Below the pieces are notes generated by a model, which was given only the letters and a program-made list of their open reading frames with translations, was not told where the DNA came from and made no database searches. From Girardinichthys multiradiatus (lineage: Eukaryota; Chordata; Actinopteri; Cyprinodontiformes; Goodeidae): a DNA stretch of 64,000 nt. Of the stretch, positions 13,001 through 27,165 are shown in pieces; within the stretch, counting starts at the first letter, position 1, and the number at the start of each line of letters is the position of its first letter. Both the position numbers and the translations under genes were made by a program. The DNA is taken from assembly GCF_021462225.1 (NCBI RefSeq), contig NC_061796.1, positions 48,465,613 through 48,529,612 of the forward strand, in the 5' to 3' direction.

Positions 13001-16000
13001 GCAAACTACAAGTAGAGGATTGAGAAAGATTGCTACAGGAACAACAATCAGCAGGTGTGGCAAGAGGTCCAGCACATCATTAATTTTAGATACGGCAACA
13101 CCACCACAGTCTCCGGGAATGCCTCACTTACTTCTTCGCCTGTTTCGAGGCGGAGTCACTAGTGGAGCCCACACCGCAGCTGGCATCCCTCCACAGCCAG
13201 ACCTTCACTGTGCAGGCACAGGAACTGAGGAAAATCCTAAGGGCAGCGAATCCCCGGAAACCTGCTGGACCTGATGGTGTGACAGGGAGGGTGCTGAGGG
13301 ACTGCGTGGACCAGCTAGCTGGGGTTTTCACCAGCATCTTTAATCACCCAGTGTTCCATCCCACTCTGCCTAAAGTCCTCCACCATCATCCCTTTGCCAA
13401 AAAAGAACAGTATTAGCAATCTCAGGGGCTACTGGCCAGTGGCACTGATCCCCATCATTATGAAATGCTTTGAAAAACTGGTTTGGAGTCACATCAATTC
13501 ATGCCTGCCACCTACACTTGACCCCCACCAGTGTGTCTACAGAGCCAACCAGTCTACAGAGGATGCCATCGCCACTGCTCTGCACACCATGCTGACACAC
13601 GTGGAACGGAGACCGCTTGCCGGAGGGTGAAAGTAGGATCCCACCTGTCTTCAGCACTGAGCACCAGCACCGGCTCTCCACAGGGCTGTGTGCTAAGCCC
13701 CCTACCCTACACCCTCTACGCCTGCAACTGTATCCCCACCCACCCAAACAACACCATCATAAAGTTTGCGGATGATACCACGGTGGTGGGGCTCATGTCC
13801 GTAGATGATGAGACTGCTTACAGAATAGAGGTGGAGCAATTGTCTGTCTGGCGCACCACCAACAACCTCAACTTGAACACCTCCAAGACAAAAGAACGTA
13901 TTATAGACTTTAAGGGTTATGAACTGGACATTCAACCCAGGGAGAAGGTGCAGATGGTGCCAAACTTCAGGTTCCCGGGCACTTACATCAGTGAAGACCT
14001 AGCCTGGACTGCAAACTCCACCTCAATCCTGTGGAGTCGGGGTTAAGCCACAGCATTTCGCTGAGGTTCCCCAGCTGCTCTGCAGCAGATAGGAAGCAGC
14101 TCCAGAGGGTCATAAACACTGCCCAGAGAGTGATTGGCTGCCCTCTTCCATCTCTGGAGGGGATCTAGAATACCTGCTGCGTCTGGAGAGCCCCCAGGAA
14201 CCCCTCACACCCTGGTCACCACCTCTTTCAACTCTTACCTTCTAATAAAGACAGTAACAAACAGACTGAAAAAAATGTCCTGTTGTCCAGAACGCTGCAA
14301 ATTCATCCAAAACCTAAACAGTGACCTTTTCATTTTCTTACCCCAATATCAATAAATGAAAACGTTAATATTCTCACATCTTGAAGATGAAATTCCAGTT
14401 GTTCCTTTAATATATATATATATACAGAGCCTTGTGAAAGTACTTGGCCCCCTTGAACTTTTCAACCTCTTTCCACATTTCAGGCTTCAAACATAAAAAT
14501 ATAAAATTATAATTTTTTGTGAAGAATCAACAACAAGTGGGACACAATCTTGAAGTGGAATGAAATTTATTGGATGTGTCAAACTTTTTTAACAAATAAA
14601 AAACTAAAAAGTGGGGCGTGTAATATTATTCAGCCCCCTTGTGTTAATACTTTGTAGCTCCACCCTTTGCTGCAATTACAGCTGCAAGTCTCTTGGGGTT
14701 TGTCTCTATCAGTTTTCACATAAAGAGACTGAAATTCTTGTCCATTCTTCTTTGTAAAACAGCTGGAGCTCAGTGAGGTTGGATGGAGAGCGTTCGTGAA
14801 CATCAGTCTTCAGCTCTTTCCACAGATTCTCGATTGGATTCAGGTCTGGACTTTGACTTGGCCATTCCAACACCTGGATACGTTTATTTGTGAACCATTT
14901 CATTGTAGATTTGGCTTTATGTTTTGGATCATTGTCTTGTTGGAAGATAAATCTCCGTCAGTCTCAGATCTCTTACAGACTCCAACAGGTTCTTGACAAC
15001 AGGAACTTCTGGAGTCAGTTTGCTGCACTGAAAGTAAAGGGCCCGAATAATATTACACGCCCCACTTTTCAGTTTTTTATTTGTTAAAAAAGTTTGATCC
15101 AATAAATTTCATTCCACTTCATGATTGTGTCCCACTTGTTGTTGATTCTTCACAAAAAATTATAATTTTATATTTTTATGTTTGAAGCCTGAAATGTGGC
15201 AAGAGGTTGGTTGGACAATGAAACTGAAACACCTGGTTTTAGACCACAATAATTTATTAGTATGGTGTAGGACCTCCTTTTGCGGCCAATACAGCATCAA
15301 TTCATCTTATATATAGCTAATGGTTAATATACACATATGTATATATATACCTGAAGTACGTGTGTGTATATATATATATATAATAAATATACAGTACAGA
15401 CCAAAAGTTTGGACACACCTTCTCATTCAAAGAGTTGTCTTTATTTTCATGACTATGAATATTGTAGCTTCACACTGAAGGCATCAAAACTATGAATTAA
15501 CACGTGTGGAATTATATACTGAACAAAAAAGTGTGAAACAAATGAAAATATGTCTTATATTCTAGGTTCTTCAAAGTAGCCACCTTTTGCTTTGATTACT
15601 GCTCCACACACTCTTGGCATTCTGTGGATGAGCTTCAAGAGGTAGTCACCTGAAATGATTTTCCAACAGTCTTGAAGGAGTTCCCAGAGATGCTTAGCAC
15701 TTGTTGGCCCTTTTACCTTCACTCTGCGGTCCAGCTCACCTCAAACCATCTCGATTGGGTTCAGGTCCGGTGACTGTGGAGGCCAGGTCATCTGGCGCAG
15801 CACCCCATCACTCTCCTTTCTTGGTCCAATAGTCCTTACACAGCCTGGAGGTGTGTTTGGGGTCATTGTCCTGTTGAAAAATAAATGATGGTCCAACTAA
15901 ACGTAAACCGGATGGAATAGCATGCTGCTGCAAGATGCTGTGGTAGCCATGCTGGTTCAGTAGGCCTTCAATTTTGAATAAATCCCCAACAGTGTCACCA

Positions 16001-19000
16001 GCAAAGCACCCCCACACCATCACACCTCCTCCTCCATGCTTCACGGTGGGAACCAGGCATGTAGAGTCCATCCGTTCACCTCTTCTGCGCCGCACAAAGA
16101 CACGGTGGTTGGAACCAAAGATCTCAAACTTGGACTCATCAGACCAAAGCACAGATTTCTGCTACTAGAACTCTGTGTGGCATTGACCTGTTCTCTAATC
16201 TGAGCTGCTGTTAACCTGCGATTTCTGAGGCTGGTGACTCGGATGAACTTATCGTCCGCAGCAGAGGTGACTCTTGGTCTTCCTTTCCTGGGGCGGTCCT
16301 CATGTGAGCCAGTTTCTTTGTAGCACTTGATGGTTTTTGCGACTGCACTTGGGGACACTTTCAAAGTTTTCCCAATTGTTCGGACTGATTGACCTTCATT
16401 TCTTAAAGTAATGATGGCCCCTCGTTTTTCTTTACTTAACTGCTTTTTTCTTGCCATAATACAAATTCTAACAGTCTATTCAGTAAGACTATCAGCTGTG
16501 TACTGTATCCACCTCCTGCACAACACAACTGATGGTCCCAACCCCATTTATAAGTCTTGAAATCCCACTTATTAAACCTGACAGGACACACCTGTGAAGT
16601 GAAAACCATTTCAGGTGACTACCTCTTGAAGCTCATCAACAGAATGCCAAGAGTGTGTGGAGCAGTAATCAAAGCAAAAGGTGGCTACTTTGAAGAACCT
16701 AGAATATAAGACATATTTTCAGTTGTTTCACACTTTTTTGTTCAGTACTGTATATATATATATATATAATGTGTGTGTGTATACATGCTCATGTATGAAT
16801 ACACTTGTTTGAACTGCATTTTGGTGTGTCTCTTGCAGTTTCTCTGTATCTTCGAAAGGTGGTCGTACTCGTACTCGTCGTCTTCCGCTTATCCGGGACC
16901 GGGTCGCGGGGGCAGCAGACTCAGGAGAGACGCCCAGACGTCCCTCTCCCCAGACACCTCCTCCACCTCCTCGGGGGGAGTCCAAGGCGTTCCCAGGCCA
17001 GCTGAGAGACATAGTCCCTCCAGCGTGTCCTGGGCCGTCCCCTGGGCCTCCTCCCAGTGGGACGTGCCTGGAACACTTCCAGAGGAAGGCGTCCAGGAGG
17101 CATCCGGTATAGATGCCCGAGCCACCTCAACTGGCTCCTCTCAATGTGGAGGAGCAGCGGCTCTACTCCGAGTGCCCGGCCACCCTACGGAGGAAGCTCA
17201 TTTCAGCCGCTTGTATCCGTGATCTCGTTCTTTCGGTCATGACCCAAAGTTCATGGCCATAGGTGAGGGTAGGAACGTAGACCGACCGGTAAATCGAGAG
17301 CTTTGCTTTTCTGCTCAGCTCTCTCTTCACCACAACGGACCGGCACAGCGCCTCCATTACTGCGGCAGCCGCACCGATCCGTCTGTCGATCTCCTGCTCC
17401 ATTCTTCCCTCACTCGTGAACAAGACCCCGAGATACTTAAACTCCTCCACTTGAGGCAGGAACTCCCCTCCAACCTGAAGAGGCCATGGTTCTCAACCTT
17501 TTCCGGTTGAGAACCATGGCTGCAGACTTGGAGGAGCTGATCCTCATCCCAGCCGCTTCACACTCGGCTGCGAACCGCCCCAGCGCATGCTGTAGGTCTT
17601 GGCTAGAGGGGGCCAGCAGGACCACGTCATCCGCAAAAAGAAGAGACGAAATCCACTGGTCCCCAAACCAGACCCCCTCCGGCCCTTGGCTGCGTCTAGA
17701 AATCTTGTCCATAAAAGTTATGAACAGGACCGGTGACAAAGGGCAGCCCTGCCGTGACTAGCACAGAAGTAGGCTGAAATGATAGTCAGAGACCTCTCCC
17801 CAACCCGAAGGCGCAGGGATACGACCCTCTCATCCACTGGGGTAAACCCCAACACGAGACGGCTGAGCTGGGGGGCAACAAGCAAACCCACACCAGCCCG
17901 CCGCCTCTCCCCGTGGGCCACTCCAGAGTAGAAGAGAGTCCAACCCCTCTTGAGGAGATGGGTTCCAGAGCCCACGCTGTGCGTGGAGGTGAGCCCGACT
18001 ATTTCTAGTCGATATCTCTCGACCTCCCGCACAAGCTCAGACTCCTTCCCCCCCAGCGAGGTGACATTCCACGTCCCTAGAGCCAGCCTAAGCATCCGGG
18101 GATCGGGCCGCTGAGGTCTCCACCTTCGTCCGCCACCCAATCCTCTTTACACCGGTCCCTCATGGTTCCCCCTGCAGGTGGTGGGCCCACTGGGGGATAT
18201 CTTTGAGAGGTGGTATTTTTAAATTTCATTGTGCTTTTTTTGAACATTGACAATAAAAAGATATCGTCTGATCATTTTATCAAGTAGGAGCATATATAAG
18301 AGAACGGGTTCAGTGCTCACGCCTCTCTCTGCTCCCCTGTGATGTGGGCCTACTGCTCAGGTCAGATTCAGACCTGAAGACCTGACAGACTTCAGGTCCC
18401 TCCATGTTTTAATTCTGCTTGTCTGTGTTGCAGCTCTCACCGTACGACAACCTGCTGCTCTGCCAGCCGGTCTCCTCCCCACTCCCACTAAGGTGAGTCT
18501 CAGAAACACCCACAGGCCCCTGGAGAGGGCATTCATCCATACTCATGTATTCATGGATGAAAACAGGCAGATGGAAATATTAAAGCCAATTATATTTAGC
18601 TAAATGAGTGTAGACGTTGTCAAGCCTACATGAGAAAAATTGATAAAATAATCTTTTATCATCAGTTAGGAAAACACTGAATTTCACAGATGTCACAGTT
18701 CAAAATCCACCCATTGGGTCTTCATGGTGGTCAGAGTTAAAACAAACTATCAACACCTACCAACCTTTAGTAGCAGTTTAGTGTAAACCTGTCTCATTGA
18801 GGCGCAAAACTGGGTTTGGTCAGCAGAGAACTGGGCCAGATACAGAACCTTGAGAAACACCAGTACAAACCCACCCACAGTTTAATTTGATTAAAAACAG
18901 ACCAGTACTTCGTATTGGGGCAAAAATTGTTTCTGTAATTTCTAACTCTAATCTGCATTCTATCCATGTTTGACCTCTGTTTGGTAGCGGAGCAAGCTTC

Positions 19001-22000
19001 CTGAAGCTGCTGCAGAACCTTGGTCCGGGTAACGCCTGCACACTGCTGCTCGCCGTCCTCACTGAACACAAGCTGCTGCTGCATTCTCTGCGACCCGATG
19101 TCCTCACCTCCGTCAGCGAGGCCCTCGTCTCGGTAAGACACGGTCTTCATCCTAAACTCCGCAGAACTCTCAGATCTGTTTCCTGTTACTGAGAAGAACC
19201 TGCAGGACCCTGTTCGGTTCTGATTCTTAGAGCAAATTACACCACAGGGACACTAGATTGTGCTTTTGGAATGAAAAGTTAGAAAGGCCTAAAAGGACAA
19301 ATTTCCAGAAATAAAACACCAAACCTTTAAGGATTGGTGGTTCTTACAAGGCTGAGAATAGATTATACCCAACCTTCCTTTAGTTAACATTTGAACCCTG
19401 GAATTCCCACAATGCACCAGATAAGCAGGTATTTTTTTTCAGTAGTTCAAACCCATTAAATTATAGAAATTGGACCTGTCAAAATGCTGCTCAGGAGTCT
19501 CTAAATCTAGACTAGGACCCCTTAATACTATTAGTTTGAATAACTTTGGGTGTGTCTGATAATGTTAGAGAAATGTTTCCTCTGTCAGACTGAAGCTTGA
19601 TCATAAATACAACATTAAGATTCCTGTAGAACTTCCTCCTGATCTCTGTTTGTGCAGATGACCTTCCCCCTGCGCTGGCTCTGCCCCTACATCCCTCTGT
19701 GCCCGCTGCAGATGGCCGACGTGCTGCTGGCACCAATGCCCTTCATCGTCGGCCTTCACTCCAGCTACTTTGACCTGTACGACCCCCCGCCTGAAGTTAT
19801 TTGTGTTGACCTGGACACCAACACCATCTTCCAGTGAGTCCAGCTGTGCCCTGTGCCCCAGATCATTTCATTTTCTGCAGCTGGTAATGTGAAGATCCTC
19901 AGCTGGTTTTGTTGGCTGGCAGGTCAGAAGATAAGAAGCCATTGTCATGGCGATCGTTACCCAGGAAGCATGGAAAGAGTCTGTTCAGCACCCTGACCAA
20001 CCTCCACCGGACCCTGGAGAAGAGTGAGTGAATCCTGAAAAAGTCCAGAAAGAGCAGCTGGAGATAAGCTGAAGGTTTCACTGTGATGTCTTCATCCGTT
20101 TTGTGTCGCTACAGAACATTAAAGACATGGAAATGTTAATTAACATCAACTTGGTGATCAAGCATTCAGCACTTTACTTCTTAGCTGCCATGGCTTATAC
20201 CACCCACGTTACCCCGGCTACCGTTACTATAGCAACTCTAAACAGTCCCAATACATAACCTTGACCCTGTTGTTTATCCTGCAGTTTGCAGTCCTGGCCA
20301 GGAGGAGGCAACACTGGAGTTCCTGCTAACAGACTATGATCAGATCTACAGGCGTCAGAAGCAGCTGGAGCTGGAGATCCAGGAGGCCTTCCTGCGCTTT
20401 ATGAGCTGCCTGCTGCAAGGATACCGAACCTTCTTGCTGCCCATCACACAGGCGCCTTCTGACACCACCACCGACTGCAGCTCCCTGTTCAACCTGCAGG
20501 GTGCGCCCTCCGTTCTCATGTTAAAATCTGAAGGGTTTTAGCTGCTGCTTGAAAGTTGTATTGCAGAGATGTGAGGACCTCACCTGATAATGGTCCACCT
20601 GCTTGAACACTTAATACTTGCTACCAAAAGTTAGAGCTCGCTATCTCAGCCCTGTGGGAGAAGCAGCGAGCAACAAAACATGGTAGGAATCAGGGCTGAA
20701 TGAAGAAAGCTGAGATGTTTAAGCAACTTCCTGTCATCCTGCAGGGTTCCTGAAGTCTCGTGAGCGAACCCAGCAGAAGTTATACATCCAGCTGACGAGG
20801 ACTCAGATGTTCACTCAGTTCATCGAAGAATGCTCTTTTGTCAGCGACCGACACGCCTGCCTCGAGTTCTTCGATGAGTGCGTCCAGAAGGTCTGAGGTT
20901 TTTTTTTTCTTCATCAGCAACAAAACAGTTCGGTTTACCTGCTGACCTGGTAACATTTGGATATGGCTGTTCTCAGGTGGATGTGGAGAAACCGGAGGAG
21001 GTAAGGCTGATTGACCTGGATGAGACCCACAGTGGCGAACACACCGTCTTCATCATGCCTCCTGAAGAGCCGCAGGAAGCCGATGGCTCTGAGTGTTCTG
21101 CCCGCTACAGGTAAGACTCCACCTGAATGGGTGGAGCTAACAGATGAGAGGTGGAGGTGAGACGTCACATGATCTGACACGTTCCTTACTTTTCACAAAC
21201 ATCCCATCCAGTTATGAGACATTCCCCTCCCTGAAACCAGAGCTGTTTGACCGACCGCAGGACCCGCTCCGTGTCCCGGCTAAAGGCAGCGCCCCCAACA
21301 GCCCCGCCCCCCGACGGACCAAACAGGTAGATAATATGCAGTGGCTGACCTGGTGCTGATGCAACAAGGTCTCACATTGACGAGCACAGAACGAAAGGTT
21401 TATACAATTTTAAGGAGAGATGAAATAAGGTAAAAATGTGTCATTTTAGCAGAGAATAGGTTCTCCTGAGTGACCCAGTTTCCCTGAAGGAATGGAGCCA
21501 GCATGATTCTGCATCAATATTTCACTGCTCATCCAATATTCACAGACAGCAGGCTGCCAGTGGGCCTGTGGGGAAATGTTAGGCTTTAGATTAGGACAAG
21601 TCAGGAAGACCAGAGGATGGTTCTGCAGGGCAGCATCAGTACCAACTTTAATACAGGAGCTGAACCTGTCTGCAGGAAAATATAAAACATCATACAGTTC
21701 ATGGAGGGAAGGCGTGTCTTCTGTGAAAACTAAGGATGCTCATGAGGGATATCTTCTAACGGTCACTGTTCAGTACAGTGGAGGATCTCTAAACTGTCTA
21801 ATGGAACAATAAACTGGTGTAAATCTTACCTGAGTGGCAGGTGTGCTAGAGTAAATCACACACTGCCTTAGGGCTGCAACTAATGATTATTTTGGTAATC
21901 GATTCATCTGTCAATTAATTTATTTGATTAATCGAAAAATAATAGGATAGCAAAAGGTGATTAAAAGGAGATTTTTTTTACAGAACCAGGTGAAACTAAA

Positions 22001-25000
22001 GCTAGATGAGTTCTAGATAGAGCATATTTACAGACAAAGAACATTTTTAATCTTAAATGCATAATGTATGTCTTTTTGTTCAATTTTGGCCTAATTACTA
22101 CTCTGAGGGGGTTGATCTTTCAGGCACATTTCATGTTTTAGAGTCTGTATACTCTATATACAGTTAAGGATTATTCAGTTACAAAATTAGTCGATGATTA
22201 TTTCAGTAATCGATTAATCACTATTAATCCAACTAATTGTTTCAGCCCTACACTGCATCATGGGAGTTCTGCAGGGCTTGATTTTAGGGCCTCTGCTCTT
22301 TATTCTATATGTCAATAATCTCCCTTCGGTGTGCGACACTAATGTTATCATGTATGCGGATGATACTGTCCTGTTCCCTCATGGGAAATGCTGTGGAAGA
22401 TTGACAAGGGAACTGAAGAAGGTTGCTGATTGGTTGCAAAATTCAAGTCTCAAATAAATGCAGGGTTCTCTTACCATTGAGATGTCATACGTGTATCTAA
22501 ACTCTGATTGTTTGCGTTTTCTGTACTGCATGGCTAGTTGGTCGCAGGCATGCAGGACGTTCGTAAAACCTCTTGAATCAATGTATAAAAGTGCTCTAAA
22601 GATTCACAACAAGAAATCCAGACAGCATCACTGCTTTCATGTTCTTTTCTAATAGGATTTTTTAAAATTGTGAACCTTTAATAATTTATGCAAACATCTG
22701 AAATCCTTTGTGGTTTTGCTGCTCTACCTCTACGATTTGTTGCACTGAGCTCAGACAAAACGATTGGAGTCAGTCAGTCATGCCCAAATGTAGCACCTTT
22801 TAATAAAAGTGCTTTCTGTTTTGTTGCCATGAGTCACTGGGATAGTTTGATAAATGAGATTATAACATGTAGTAGTTTTCACATCTAGCAGAAAATGGCT
22901 TTTATCTGAGCAAATCTGAACCCGTTAGCGATGAATGTATGTGACTGAAGCTACAGTGATATGGGAATCATGATTTAAAGAAATGATTAGTCTGATAGAC
23001 TGGTTTATCATCCCTTAACAACCTGTCCAGAGTCTACAGGTGGAACTTAGCTTTTCTGCTAAGGTCAATGAAATGTTGTGAATTGAAACTCGTTGTAAGA
23101 CCCGGACATTTGAATAGAAATCTGGTGAACTTGGCCAGAAAATGGGTCATTGGGCCTTTCAGCAGGATAGGCCCAATGCGGCACCGCAGATGGTCGCCTC
23201 GGCGTGTTGGTTCGCATTGTTTTGTTTTTTGCTTTAAAACGGTCTTCTGTGATGGTACCCGGAGCTCTCTCACCAGAGAAGAACTCATGAACATCAGGGC
23301 TACTACACCAGAGGAGTTATTTCCAACATTTCTGCCTACTGCTCTGGAATGTTTGGACATTCTGGTCAAAGGTGCGCTCACCTTTACTCACCTTTGTTCA
23401 CGCGGTGAAACGCCGGAAGAGAGGGAAACGGGCTGGGGTGCTGGTACGTCTTCGCCAGCGTGGACTACGAACACCGTTACCTGGAATATTTCTCTCTAAC
23501 GTGCGCTCACTTCCCAACAAAATGGAGGAACTACAACTGTTGTTGGGGAAAAACAGGGACTTTTATTCATCGGTAGTTTTGTGCTTCACGGAGACGTGGC
23601 TGTGTGGATTAATACCGGACTCTGCGCTGCAGCTGGCAGGATTCCAGCTCTACAGAGCGGACAGAGACACGGAACTCTCCGGCAAAGCGAAAGGTGGAGG
23701 AATCTGTTTTTACCTCAACAGTGGTTGGTGCAACGACGTGACAGTGATTCAGCAGCACTGTTCTCCAGACCTGGAAGCCTTCATCTTAAACTGTAAGCCT
23801 TTCTATTCCCCCCGTGAGTTCGCTTCGTTCATCCTGGTCGGTGTTTACATCCCGCCGCAAGCTAACGTGCAGGTCGCACAGCGCATGCTCGCCGACCAGA
23901 TACTGAGTGTGGAGCGGACCAACCCGGACTCCTTAGTTATCGTCGTTGGCGACTTTAACAAAGGTAATCTGACCCACGAACTCCCCAAATATAGACAGTT
24001 TATAAAATGTCCGACCAGAGAGGACAACATTCTGGATCACTGTTACACCACCATCAGAGACGCTTATCACGCCGTCCCACGTGCTGCACTAGGCCAATCC
24101 GACCACATCATGGTCCACCTGATTCCTGCATACAGGCAGAAACTAAAGCTCTGCAAACCTGTTGTGAGGACGACAAGGAAGTGGAGCAGTGAGGCTGTGG
24201 AGAATCTCCAGACGTGTTTAGGCTGTACAGACTGGGATGTGTTCAGGACTACTACCAACAGTCTGGACGAGTACACAGAGGCTGTGACTTCCTACATCAG
24301 CTTCTGTGAGGACAGCTGTGTACCATCATGCACCAGGGTGAGTTACAACAACGACAAACCCTGGTTCACAGCTAAACTCAGAAGGTTAAGACTGGATAAG
24401 GAAGAGGCCTTCAGGAGTGGGGACAAAGACATATACAGAGAGGCTAAGTACAAGTTTGGCAAGGCAGTGAAAGAGGCCAAACGACTGTACTCTGAGAAGC
24501 TCCAAAACCAGTTCTCAGCCAACGACTCTGCGTCTGTCTGGAAAGGGCTCAAGCAAATCACCAACTACAAGCCGAAAGCCCCCCACTCCATCAACGACCG
24601 ACGCCTCGCCAACGACCTGAACGAGTTCTACTGCCGCTTTGAAAGACAAAGGGACAGTCCTGCAACCATCCCCCACGACGCCCCCCAACAGCTGCAGCCA
24701 CAATCCACCACCCCCACCTCCCCAACCTCAAGAGGGGCCTTGGCACCTCCAACCCCCACCAGCCCCCTACCCACGCCGAGGACGGCTCTTTCCATCCAGG
24801 AGAGGGACGTCAACAAACTCTTCAGGAGACAGAACCCCCGGAAAGCTGCTGGTCCGGATTCTGTCTCACCAGCCAGCCTGAAGCACTGCGCTGATCAGCT
24901 GTCTCCAGTCTTCAGACATTTTTAACACCTCACTGGAGACATGTCATGTGCCAGCCTGCTTCAAGTCCTCCACCATCGTCCCTGTTCCCAAGAAGCCAAG

Positions 25001-27124
25001 GACCACAGGGCTTAATGACTTCAGACCCGTCGCCCTGACCTCTGTGGTGATGAAGTCCTTTGAGCGCCTTGTGCTCTCACACCTAAAAGACATCACCGAC
25101 CCCCTCCTGGACCCCCTGCAGTTTGCCTACAGAGCCAACAGGTCTGTAGATGATGCAGTCAACCTAGCCCTTCACTTCATCCTCCGGCACCTGGACTCCA
25201 CAGGAACCTATGCCAGGATCCTGTTTGTGGATTTCAGCTCTGCCTTCAACACCATCGTCCCAGTTCTGCTACAGGAGAAGCTCTCCCAGCTGAGTGTGCC
25301 CGACTCCACCTGCAGGTGGATCACTGACTTCCTGTCTGACAGGAAGCAGCGCGTGAGGCTGGGGAAGCACGTCTCTGACTCCCTGACCATCAGCACCGGT
25401 TCCCCCCAAGGCTGTGTTCTCTCTCCTCTGCTCTTCTCCCTGTACACCAACAGCTGCACCTCCAGTCACCAGTCTGTCAAGCTTCTGAAGTTTGCGGACG
25501 ACACCACCCTGATCGGACTCATCTCTGATGGTGACGAGTCTGCGTACAGATGGGAGGTGGACCATCTGTTGGACTGGTGCAGCCAGAACAACCTTGAGCT
25601 CAACGCTCTAAAGACAGTGGAGATGGTTGTGGACTTCAGGCAGAACCCAGCCCCACCTGCCCCCATCACCCTCTGTGACTCCACAATTGACACTGTGGAA
25701 TCTTTCCGCTTCCTGGGAACCATCATCTCCCAGGATCTCAAGTGGGAGCCAAACATCAGCTCCCTCATCAAGAAAGCCCAGCAGAGGATGTTCTTCCTGC
25801 GGCAGCTGATGAAATTCAACCTGCCAAAGACTATGATGGTGCACTTCTACACAGCCATCATTGAGTCCATCCTCACCTCCTCCATCACCATCTGGTACGC
25901 CGCTGCTACAGCCAAGGATAAGGGCAGGCTGCAGCGTGTCATTCGGTCTGCTGAGAAGGTGATTGGCTGCAGTCTACTGTCGCTCCAGGAACTGTACACC
26001 TCCAGGACCCTGAAGCGGGCAGGGAAGATTCTGGCTGATCCCTCCCACCCTGGTCACAGACTCTTTGAGACTCTCCCCTCTGGCAGGAGGCTGCGGTCCA
26101 TCCGGACCAAAACCTCACGCCACAAGAACAGTTTTTTCCCATCTGCCACCAGCCTTGTTAACAAAGCCCAGAAACCACCCTGACACTCTCCCTTTCACCC
26201 ACACCCCCCCTTTATACTGACAGGACACCTGTAACCTGTAACTCTATGTGTTACATTAACGCTCAGCTTGGACTCCTGCTTTACTTGCACAATGATCACC
26301 TGCACTGTTGTATTGCTCTTGCATCTTATACTGCTCTATATTTACTCTCACTCACTTAAAACTGTGCACATATATTAATATTATATTGTAGATATGTTTA
26401 TACTGTTTAATTTGTATTGTATTGCACCGACTACGCCAAAACAAATTCCTTGTATGTCCAAAAACGTACTTGGCAATAAAGCTTTTCTGATTTCTGATTC
26501 TGATTCTGATCATCCAAAATGATTTGCTGTTTCATCATGTGGTTGAAGCAGAGGAAGACGTTTTAAACAGAAACTACAAAAAGCAGCAGGGGTTGCTGCA
26601 GAATACCAGTGAGCCTAACAGAAACTGGACCAAATATAATCCAGTTCAAATGTTCTGATCCACCTCTCATGTATTTAGCTTCAGCTCATATAACCACGTT
26701 GTCTCTGCAGGAGATCAAGCTGGCCCAGAAACAAGCTCAGAAGTACTCTGCGGTTCCAGACATGTGGTCCAAGTGCTTGCTTGGTCACTGCTACGGCCTC
26801 TGGTTCATCTACCTGCCCACCTTCGTCCGGGCTGAGAGCTCCAAGGTCCGTGCCCTGCACACGGCCTACGACGTCCTCAAACACATGGAGACCCGGAAGG
26901 TGGTGCTGCCAGATGAGGTGAGACCAACCAGGTCGTACAGAACTGCTCCGATGTCAGGTTACAGAACACTTCTCACTGGTAAGCACTGCTCCATATGGGG
27001 CCCAGGCTTTGGGACCCATATGGAGCAGTGCCGTTTGGGTTGGGTTTAGGGATCGGCCGAAGAAAAGACTAGAAAATGAATGGAAGTCAATGCAAAGTCC
27101 TTATAAAGATAGAAATACATAATA

Positions 27125-27165
<41 letters not shown>

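Noticed and set aside
14796..15087. Plus-strand frames over the Tc1 relic
   Set aside because: They are the antisense shadow of the minus-strand transposase fragment and its inverted repeats.
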